Under the pieces are notes generated by a model. It saw only the letters and a program-made list of their open reading frames with translations. It was not told where the DNA came from and did not search any database. Positions 54,952-64,000 of a stretch of 64,000 nucleotides of DNA are shown one piece after another. The translations under genes were made by a program, and so were the position numbers. How positions within the stretch are numbered: position 1 is the first letter of the stretch; each line of letters starts with the position of its first letter. Origin of the DNA: Allolobophora icterica (lineage: Eukaryota; Annelida; Clitellata; Crassiclitellata; Lumbricidae); the NCBI GenBank assembly GCA_963556255.1, contig OY744605.1, forward strand, positions 64,858,321 to 64,922,320, read 5' to 3'.

Positions 54952-57900
54952 GTAAGTATAACCAGTTATATACGATTAAATCCTCTCGTTATTTCATTTC
55001 TTAAACACGCCTGACTGAATAGGAGACTGTTCCAGAAGAATGAACACGAGAATGTACACGAGAATGTGCACGAGATTGTAAACTTGGATGCACGATTGGC
55101 TCGAGTCTGTCTAACTCGATCTAACCTTATCTGACCTGAGTTGCCTTAAATTGACTTCATCTATCTTTCCTGATATGTTTACATATGTTAAATAAGTTAA
55201 ATAAATACCCCACTTCGCCTAAAATCTTACCTTAACGTTGCTTATCTACCTTATCTACCTTATATGACATGACCTGGTTGTATTTTGTATGAACTTACTT
55301 GGACTGATCATATCTTACCTTACTTGACCTTACCGTATACCTTCTCATAGCCTTGACTTTACTTATCCTGGCGTTACTTAATCGCCAATGACCTTATCTC
55401 GAACCTGATCTAACTCTACAGTAGTTTAGCTAAAAACCAAGAGTTAAACACAACATCAGCTAACTGCATTTGATAAATAGAAAGTCACACGATCCCAAAA
55501 CAGAGCACAATGTGTGTAAGAATTGTGAATCTGAACTTTTATAATTATAGCGTCCTTAGAAAAACTCTGAAATCTCGAGTGATTTTATGTGCGCAGAATG
55601 ATATCAAGCAATCTAGAGTCTATTTTTGTCTTGTTTTTCCTTCAGGGACCTGCTGCAGAAGTGCAAGGTGAGTCCTCAACATCGAACCCGTGTCTATTGC
55701 CAAAAATGCTTTAATGCATGGCTGAATATTCATTGATTTTCGCCTCATAAGTAGATTTATTGATCGATAATTTTATGCATTTTATTCCATGTATAATAAC
55801 AGCAGGAGCCGATGGCACTAAACAACTGATGAGTGTACGTAAAGGCTTGTTCGCGATCGTCTCAATGAAGGCTAGAACCCGCACACATTGGGTCATGGGG
55901 CAAGCGTTCGCCAAACGGCCAGTCATGTCACAGCATTGCTAATTATCGATGAACTATACTAGTTGGTACAATCCGGTAGTTTCAGTTGCAGTTACAGACC
56001 TTATAGACGTATCACAGTGTTAAAGTGTGTAAGTAAGCAAGTAGCTAAGATCACACATGGTATATTCCATTAAACTGCACAATAGAAGTTATTGGAGATT
56101 GGATTGAAAAGAGGAAAAAAGGTAATTGTTGCTGGCCAGATTGTCAACTGTTGCAAAGGGAAAGACCGGCACGATGGAGATAAGGCCATCATCATGTTTC
56201 TCACTCATGTCTCTTTGAGCTATGCCACCTAGAAGTTCCTGCAATTGTTAACTTAATGAGTGACGGACAACACCGGGCGACACGCGAACTATATGTATGT
56301 TGAGGCACCATTGGAAAACCACTCCCTTTTCGAGATGTAGTTTCCTATTCATTGAAGTCAACAAACACTGTTCACTAAGGGAGGCTGCTAAGATCCGACA
56401 TTCCCGCTAATTTAAAACGATCAATGTCAACGGAGTCAAAGGTATGAACCAATTGGAATGCCCAGGCAATAGGAGCAACTTCGTTTAAGAAACGTGTAAC
56501 TATAGAGGTAGGAGGTCAGTGAGAAGGGATCAGTTCAGTCTGAGCATAGGTCTAACGCTAATAGATACTGACGTCATCCGCTTGGCGAGATTAGACTCGG
56601 GTTCGTCGTTGCTGTCGAAATGGTAAATTGTTGAAGTCGTCGTAATCCGATTTAGTCACTTCAGTGCGTCAACCCTGCTGACATATATGCACATTGAAGA
56701 GACATCCAAGAACAGTATGCCAGCAAATGCTAGGAGAATATTCGTGTGCCGTTCGTGGTCGGTTGGTTGTCCTCCTAAGCAGACCAATGCGATAGATAGG
56801 CCTAATATCTACAGCCTTACTATTAACTACTCAGAACATAAAAATATGTTCTGAGTAGTTAATAGTAAGGCTGTTGATTAGTCGCAATTAACACATACGA
56901 TTAATGCGTTATATTTTCTGGACGATAAACGCGATTAAAATGGTAATCGCAAACACAGTTTTGGATAGGAATTTACCCAACACTGCACTTAATTACCCAA
57001 GGAATAACTCTTGACTTAATATTTATTCCTAGAGACGTATATATGTCTGCGTCGGAGCTTTGAGAAAGAGTTGGACTTTTCAATTGCTTTCTCGTCTGAA
57101 CTTATCAGAATTAAAATTAGTAAACGTAAAATCAAGTTTCTTACTAGATTCAGATATTTTATGTAGAACTTGGTCGAGTTTACCTTGAGGCGACTTACAG
57201 TAGCGAGATTAGGGTTTGGTTATTGAGTGGTCAGCATATCGTTTTTGATGATACAGCTGATCCAGCCTACGTACTTACCAGTACAGCTCAGCCGGTTAAC
57301 GTACCAATATCAGCATCAAACGCCATTGTACCTTCAGCAGCTGATTCTAAAACAGCACCAGCAATCGCAGCCTCCGCAGCCAACACCATCTCGATCGCCG
57401 GACCACCACTGGCAGCGTCAGCATCCCCAACCACAAATATCGGGGACCTAATTTCTACACAGCAAACTGCAGGTGCAGCCAACACCGTATCAGCGGTTGG
57501 AAATCCCGTGGCAGCGTCAGTAGCAACCACAACGAGTATTTTGGACACTATCTCTACAGAGCAAGCAGCTGCAGCCAACACCATGTCATCGGTTGGAAAT
57601 CCCGTGGCAGCGTCAGTAGCAACCACAACGAGTATTTTGGACATTATTTCTACAGAGCAAGGAGCTGCAGCTAACACCATCTCAACATCCGCACCTCCCG
57701 TGGTAGCGTCAGCAGCACCGACCGCGATTATCCCTGACAGCATCTCTACACCACAAGCACCTGCAGCCCCATCAACAAATGACATGCACGTCGTATTTCC
57801 AGTAGCAACAACAGCAGCCTCAGGCATCACCACAACCGGTTCGAATGGTCAGTTGGTTGAAACTACAACAACCACACCGGCTCAACCTCTAACGATTGCA

Positions 57901-58974
57901 CGAACCCCATCTCCACCCAGGGGAACGCTCAACTGCGACTCAAAAATTGGCAAGTACCAATTTAGTGTGACGTCATAGAAATTTTCAATAGAAGCGCGTT
58001 TAAAATGGGCTTCTCAGTGTAATATTGCCTTTAAATTTAATAAGCAATTACTAGACAGCGAACAATAACTGACAACTACTTTACTAATGCTTACTAATCA
58101 TTACTAACAACAGCTAGCAACATCGAACTGTCACTTACAATATCTTATTTATTAACATAATACCATGCAGGTTTTCATTTGTTTGTCGCTAACTCAGTCA
58201 TTGTTTATTCGGTAGGTGTCGATGAAACATGATTAAAGATTTCTATATATATTCCGTAGATGTCGCCTTAGCACAAATATTCCACATAACTGACTTTGTA
58301 GGCTATGTACTTCTTCATCTTTCATTGTAGTTAGGACATATCGCATTACAATCAGCACCTATGGATGAGACTACACAATCCAAATTCTCTTCTATTGCAA
58401 CTCTAATTCTCGGCGCATTGCGCTTAAAGTCTGTTATTGTAAGAACGAAAATTCTCTTCCTTTGACAGCTCCAGCGTCTCGTCTTCTCCTGCAGCAGAAC
58501 ACTGGAAGCGGACTTGACCAGACATGGTCGGCCTATAAGTACGGATTCATTGACGGAGCAGGTGGCTACTGGATTGGTAACGAGAACCTCTACAGGATGA
58601 CGAACAACGGTACAAAATGCAGACTCTGCATTGACATGCAACAAACGGGGTCAGGATCGTGGTCTTATGCCTTCTACAACTCCTTTGTCGTAGGCAATGA
58701 AAACGATGGATACAATTACACCGCAACTGGGTTCACAGGAACCGTTGGCGATACGTTTGGTTTCTCGAATCGTATCTGCAAATTCAACGCGAAAGATCAG
58801 AACAATCAGCCTGCCTGTCCGAACTTTGCATCGAATCTAAAGGGTGGTTGGTGGTACCCTTGTAGTGCCACTCAAATCGTACTGAATGGCGTCGGAAGCA
58901 CTGGCTTCTTCTGGGCAGATCAGACGATGAGTCGATTCCTACAGACGAGCTACATGTGGATAGCCTGTCCTTAA
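54643..58974 (+). CDS. Gene D: PAN-like / 32-aa repeat / fibrinogen-related protein
   Basis: Exons: 54643-54951 (103 codons), 55646-55667 (micro-exon, GPAAEVQ), 57257 to about 57964 (repeat stalk, 3 periods), 58469-58974 (fibrinogen-related domain, TAA). Phases are as in A. The PAN module has one extra Ser in its Ser run and YYE for YFE. The repeat exon meets an in-frame TAG at 57976-57978, so the donor must lie before it. GT at 57965 would keep phase 1. The fibrinogen domain differs from the others at a few positions (GFIDGAGG, NENDGYNY, PCSATQIVLNG). AATAAA is at 59433-59438 and 59449-59454. Introns are free of the B/C insertions, as in A. Confidence 0.84.
55646..55667 (+). CDS. Gene D exon 2: 22-nt micro-exon
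   Basis: Flanked by TTCAG and GTGAGT; encodes GPAAEVQ plus one base. Confidence 0.83.
57454..57840 (+). repeat. Gene D 96-nt coding repeat array (3 periods)
   Basis: Anchors at 57454, 57553, 57649 and 57745. The first spacing is 99 nt because of one extra codon (QQTAGAANT); the others are 96. Confidence 0.93.
58469..58974 (+). CDS. Gene D terminal exon: fibrinogen-related domain
   Basis: Phase 1 start after CCTTTGACAG; 167 residues; intact domain ending WIACP then TAA. Confidence 0.9.
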
Positions 58975-59791
58975 GGAAGGTCGACCATCCAGTCATTCAT
59001 GATGCGGTGGTTTGTGGTTGATTCATGGATACTGACAGGATTATTTTTGCTCTGCCTATAAGATACCTGATACATGCGCATTTGTCTTTCGTCTAATTCG
59101 AACATTTTTCTAAGGGACAGGAACACGGTCTTTCTTATGGGAAAGATCAATTAGGCAGAAGCGAAAGACATGGGCAACTTCTATTTCAAAATCTAGCGGG
59201 GGAGGACCTATAGGCTGTAATGGTGACTGGACAGATCGGCAGTTCGGAGCGTGGACAATAATTGGGCTTAATCGATTGACTTGGAATTACATAATAGAGC
59301 TTAACGACTGTTGTAAAGAATCTATTAAGTTGCTTTAATTACATTAGATGTATATTTACAGTAACAGATTTAAAGAATATTTCTCCATGTTTTGCCAACA
59401 AGATGCTTTAAACTTGTATACAGTAGTCCAGTAATAAATATGCCCATTAATAAATGCAACTACATAAGCTTAGGCCTAAGTATGAGATACTATCACGATT
59501 TTTGTAATTGTTGACCAAAGTTCGCCATCGTTCATCCAAATCCCGGTATTTCTTTTCTCTTGCATTAGAAGTGATTCACCTGCGAGGATATTTTCGTTCA
59601 TGCAATTTTCCCAATAAAGATTGGGTTTAACTCTAGTTTGGCTAACCAGTTTCCATTGCATGACATTTAACGCTAGTATGAACTTTTCTTACATCAACTT
59701 GTGTCTGAAGCGGCGAGGGAATGCTCAGAAGGGTCTTTGATGAAATTTTCATTGACCATGTAAGACTGACTTTTAAATGAACGTTTGGTAC

Positions 59792-61053
59792 TGTAATAAT
59801 GTGCCTCTGTCTGACCCAAACTCACTTAAGTTATTGTATATTAGTAAAGTCACAATGTTGTAATGAACAGAAGGCTTGTGGTTGTATAAGCTAAATTCAT
59901 TAGGACAGTTAGCTAATGCAATTTTATTAAGTGAGCAGTGACTATGACCAGCTGTATATATATAATACAAAAGTCAAGTAGGTTTGGGGGCTTGTGCTAC
60001 GAGAACGAGGCTAAAGAAACGATGTTGGCGATAGTCTATTGGTCAGTTTAATCTTCATCTGCCGTGGACTCCAGATTCTTTGCTGCACATGCGCAGTGAG
60101 GGTTTTCAGTGAGAGTGACGGTCAGTGACGATGTCGAACGCTAGACGTAATGGTGTGCATCTTGTGATGGCGTTGTCATTTTACTCGTGAATCGTGGTAG
60201 CATGTTGACACACCGCGTATGTGATCGGACAGTTTTGTCGTGGCTATCCTAGTGAAGAAACGTTGTTGAACTGGTAAGACATTCTTGCAGGAATTCTATG
60301 GAATTGAGTGTCAAGAAGTGAAGTTACTTGAGAGCGCAACGCTCCGTCTTCAGCTCGCATCGCCCTGAGGTGTTGATATTCGATCGTCGTGAGCTTTAGC
60401 GAACTGTCGTTTGAACTGATTATTTCCATTTGAAAGACTTTCGAACAATTGCGTCGCAGCTTGATTTATGCTGGACATGTGAATTATGTGATCCTACAAT
60501 TTCTTGAAGATTCTACAAGAAATAGAACTTCTACGTGGAGAAGAATCCACAGCATTTTGTCGTGGCTATCCTAGTGAAGAAACGTTGTTGAACTGGTAAG
60601 ACATTCTTGCAGGAATTCTATGGAATTGAGTTGAACTGGTAAGACATTCTTGCAGGAATTCTATGCCCGAGATCGCAGCATCAATTCATATCAGCAGTGT
60701 TCAAACATTGACGATTGGGGGCAAAATTCGAAAGATTCCACTGCTACAAGCCAAAGAAAGGAGGGAGGTTAATCTAGATTTAATATGTAGATTAGTTAAT
60801 GTCAAGCTGGTCTAAGTAAGAGGTAGAATAGACATATTGAAATGACATGACATTGATGTTGTTTATACAATGATTTGTTTATACTTAATATGACTCATTA
60901 ATATTCATCGACTGTCTTATATCATTCATATCTTGAAATGACCTTGACCCTATTAGTTTACAAAGGGATCAATTTAATATTCAAGTAACCTGAAGTATGA
61001 TCAACTCACTAATACCTTAGCATTTCTGGGTGAAATCTTGGGTAATCGTTACA
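59792..61053. mobile_element. LTR-like insertion (possible solo LTR), 1,262 bp
   Basis: It begins TGTAATAATG and ends ATCGTTACA, and is flanked by the direct repeat GGTAC (59787-59791 and 61054-61058). The corresponding site downstream of B (near 36330) and C (near 51315) is uninterrupted (GGTACATAATTATC, GGTACATTATTATC). No gag/pol ORF. A roughly 70-bp internal segment (GAAGAAACGTTGTTGAACTG) occurs at about 60252 and 60575, with a partial third copy at 60629. Confidence 0.6.
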
Positions 61054-61866
61054 GGTACATAATTAACTAGATTTCTATCTGTGCAAGTTTGGCGTGTCCA
61101 TTAATTATGGACTAACAAATCTTTTCCTTTCTCTAACTGTACGAATTCAAAAGCATTTCACACGGCAGGAAGATATACTAGCATAAGACAGCTGCATTAG
61201 TTACCTTCTTATGTTTTAGTGTAATTATAACGAAAAACTGAACTGAATTACTCATTACACGAAGGTAACGGATTGATAGGAAACACTGTACACAGCGTTT
61301 TAAAACCCGATGAATACTATAATCTATAATTACATTGGCCTTCATGTGGCGCTGTAATAGAGACCACATAGATAACAATATTATTGTTGTCGTCAAGCTC
61401 TGTGAACCATATAACACACTTTGTCACTGCGCCGAATTGCCTTGCGCCGAATTGTCATGGAACCATAGGCAAAAGCGAATTATATCCATTGGAAAATTGT
61501 ATAAATAAAAGTGAGGACTGTTTCATCCCATCAATAGAATTCGCACACTACTTACCACCCGGTGAGATATATACGGCGTGAACCTATGAAGAAAATCTAT
61601 GTGAACCTATGAATATGGAGAAATATATGAACAATATGTTTCGTCCATGGCCATTGTGGCAGGAAAAGTTTAAATTCCTCATGGTGAACTGGAAGCAGCG
61701 GACGCAGTGACATAATATAGACAGAAGGAAAATCTCCAAATACACGCATAGACGTATTAATGTATACACAGAGACATCAAACAGTGTGAGCTTTAGAGAC
61801 TCTATTTGTTCATTTTGTTTCAAACTCATTAAAATCGATATGTTTCGTTCACCATCTACTCTAATA

Positions 61867-62053
<187 letters not shown>

Positions 62054-62082
62054 TCAATATCGCAGCAAAAACTCGCTCGGCC

Positions 62083-62190
62083 GTTCCAGGAATAATTTTT
62101 ACTTTATCATATGTCTCCGGACAATTTTTGTATCTACCTGGGGGATCCTTGATACCCCGGGGCAAAAAAAATATAATAATAATAATAAAT
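62083..62190 (+). mobile_element. Hairpin element with AAT tract, copy 3
   Basis: GGCCGTTCCAGGA at 62079, hairpin arms CCTGGGGG (62137-62144) and CCCCGGGG (about 62154-62161), GCAAAAAAAA, then AAT triplets. Confidence 0.6.
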
Positions 62191-62260
62191 ACCCATCGTC
62201 TTCTTAACGGAGGCAGCGGCGTGGAACTCGATTTTCTGAATGTGGAGATGTCAGCAAGAC

Positions 62261-62450
<190 letters not shown>

Positions 62451-62452
62451 TA

Positions 62453-62600
62453 ATCTCTAAGACCTTGAGGGAATGAAGTACCTCAGGGCAAAAAAATAAT
62501 AATATAGTAATAATAATAATAGGGCCATTCCGGACACTTTATTTTCCATACTAGTTAATATTCAAGTCCCTGAGGATCCTGTATACCTCGGGGCACTAAA
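62453..62600 (+). mobile_element. Hairpin elements with AAT tract, copies 4 and 5
   Basis: Copy 4 has arms CCTTGAGG (62463-62470) and CCTCAGGG (62481-62488), nearly identical to copy 1. Copy 5 begins GGGCCATTCCGGA at 62521, with arms CCCTGAGG (62568-62575) and CCTCGGGG (62586-62593). Confidence 0.6.
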
Positions 62601-62601
62601 A

Positions 62602-62676
62602 ATTATAATAATAATAACAACAACAACAACAATAATAATAATAACTACAATAATAATAACGTTGACGACGGTGATG

Positions 62677-62708
<32 letters not shown>

Positions 62709-62748
62709 GATAATGACGATGGTAGTTATAACAACAACAACAACAATA
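62602..62748. repeat. Mixed AAT/AAC/GAT trinucleotide tract
   Basis: Interrupted runs of AAT, AAC, GATGATGAT and AAC triplets, immediately followed by the conserved upstream block of gene E. Confidence 0.9.
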
Positions 62749-63433
62749 CCATTTGAAGTCGGCCCATTCCAGCCGAGTCCAAGGAAACAGTCAAAGGGCG
62801 ATCGGTGCACTAACCCATTGTTCCGAAAGAGTGATTGGCAGTTGTTGACAAAATGACAGCTGCTCTCCATTGAAAGTCCTGATTGTCGGCGTCGCTTCAG
62901 TTATTGTAGCTCAACACCGTTACGGTACTATCAAACAGGACCGTTGTGCGATTCTGCCTCAGTTACGCCTGGATCACAAAAGAATAGACTCGTGCTAAAT
63001 ATTTTCACCCCAAATGAGCGTTGCAACGAGGGAAACAAATTGACAAACTGATTGTGAATTGCCACGTATCATATTTGTTCGGTTCATTCAAGCATGGTTC
63101 TGTTGTCTTTCAACGGAAACATCCAAGCAACTAGTTCTACTGTTATCACTCACTGGTCTACTGAATTGTCCTTCCACTCAAAGTGCAATCGATTAATGCC
63201 GAATTTAACTTTGTTTTGTTCTATGAATCAATTGATGCCAGCGTTTCCACGACTGATTCCAAATGAACGCAACTATATGGCATGAGTCTGTTGTAGTGTT
63301 GACTACAGACTGAAATCGACAACTTTAACTACGATGTAGAATGCACTGCGAGGTCTGTAGCATTCCTGTAGACTAACTAGTTTAGACTAACATTCACATC
63401 TTGAACCTCCTTCAAAAATTCAAGGGGACGAAA

Positions 63434-63739
63434 ATGGTGTTCCTGGTAGCTTTGTACCTCGTAACTTACGGTTTCCTGACACCCACAGAGGCGATGATCG
63501 AGAGCACTTTCTCGATAGTTTGGAGAGATGGCGACAGTGTACCACTGTGCGCCATAGACCAACCGTCTGCGGTGAAGTCCACCAACAGCGCCATCTGGTG
63601 TGGCATAGAGTGCATCACATCATCGTCGTCGATGTGTCACGCCTTCAGCTACTTCGAAACGACGAATAAATGCAACATTTTCTTCTTTCCACCGACGAAT
63701 TATGTCGTCGAAGATGGCTGCGTTACCTATGGGATCATC
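63434..63739 (+). CDS. Gene E exon 1: signal peptide and PAN/apple-like domain (gene continues past window)
   Basis: The fifth paralogue starts with MVFLVALYLVTYGFLTPTEA and the same cysteine module (CAIDQPSAVKSTNSAIWCGI, SSSMCHAFSYFETTNKC, DGCVTYGII). It ends in the long form before GTAAGT at 63740. Intron 1 shows the family's CTTACC-type sequence, but the micro-exon, expected about 1 to 1.5 kb downstream, lies beyond 64000. The upstream 700 nt align with those of A to D. Confidence 0.85.
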
Positions 63740-64000
63740 GTAAGTATAACCATTTATATACGACGAAATACCCTCATCCGTTCATTTACTTATCAGACCC
63801 GATTGAATTTGAGATTGATCCGGAATGATTGAACAGTACTCGAAATGGCAAGACGGGCTCGAGTCTATCTATCTGACCTGATCTTACACATTACCTTGCA
63901 TCAGCGTTCTTTACCTTACACGATTGAACCTGATCTCAGCGTTCTGACCTCATCTGTCTTTCCTGACGTACCTAGCTTACCTTCCCTATTTTATCTTTCA

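Noticed and set aside
59990..60030. GGGGGCTTGTGCTACGAG considered as a retroviral primer-binding site
   Set aside because: Only a loose resemblance, and no gag, pol or second LTR follows; treated as part of an LTR-like insertion instead.
61384..61581. Short plus-strand ORF in the D-E intergenic region
   Set aside because: The same DNA downstream of B (36700-36850) does not keep the frame, so it is shared non-coding flank.

Overview
This is a window of animal nuclear DNA. Its genes are spread over small exons with GT..AG introns, there are no bacterial-style operons, and introns and intergenic DNA are full of microsatellites, minisatellites, CR1/L2-like LINE fragments and non-autonomous DNA transposons. 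The protein families present (ankyrin-death-domain protein, PAN/apple-like modules, fibrinogen-related domains in tandem array) suggest an invertebrate metazoan, for example a mollusc, another lophotrochozoan, or an invertebrate deuterostome. The sequence alone does not settle which.

Region 1 (1-7.8 kb): the window opens inside a minus-strand LINE whose reverse-transcriptase ORF is still open. A plus-strand gene follows: ankyrin repeats one per exon (975-1076, 1389-1487, 2016-2114, 3653-3763), a large acidic low-complexity exon ending in the first half of a death domain (4219-5476), and the second half of the death domain (7101-7244). Region 2 (9.0-12.3 kb): a convergent minus-strand gene, rebuilt here as four exons with matching phases, encodes the C-terminal 300-plus residues of a protein I do not recognise. 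Region 3 (12.3-16.7 kb): CAGA satellite, a frameshifted LINE relic and a SINE-like repeat.

Region 4 (16.7-64 kb) holds the main system: a tandem array of five plus-strand paralogues, here A to E. Each has the same layout: a signal-peptide plus PAN/apple-like exon, a 22-nt micro-exon, one exon of Ser/Thr/Ala-rich 32-residue (96-nt) repeats, and a terminal exon for a fibrinogen-related domain. PAN start codons lie at 16745, 24675, 42689, 54643 and 63434; E runs off the window end. Splice phases agree through the first three exons (0, then 1). The junction into the fibrinogen exon is the one boundary I could not settle. The 96-nt array spans 7 periods in A, 48 in B, 2 in C and 3 in D, so B would encode a secreted protein of roughly 2,000 residues. 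I infer secreted, heavily O-glycosylated lectin-like proteins, in the manner of the FREP/ficolin type of pattern-recognition proteins but with a PAN-like instead of an immunoglobulin or collagen N-terminus.

Mobile elements give the history of the array. B and C share a hAT-like insertion and a LINE at the same intron positions, and A and D have the empty sites; so B and C are sister copies. C alone carries two more hAT-like elements with 8-bp target duplications, and D alone carries a piggyBac-like element and an LTR-like insertion. Intergenic stretches between paralogues contain duplicated upstream blocks, AAT/ACT/GAT microsatellites and a recurring hairpin-plus-AAT element, but no further convincing genes.
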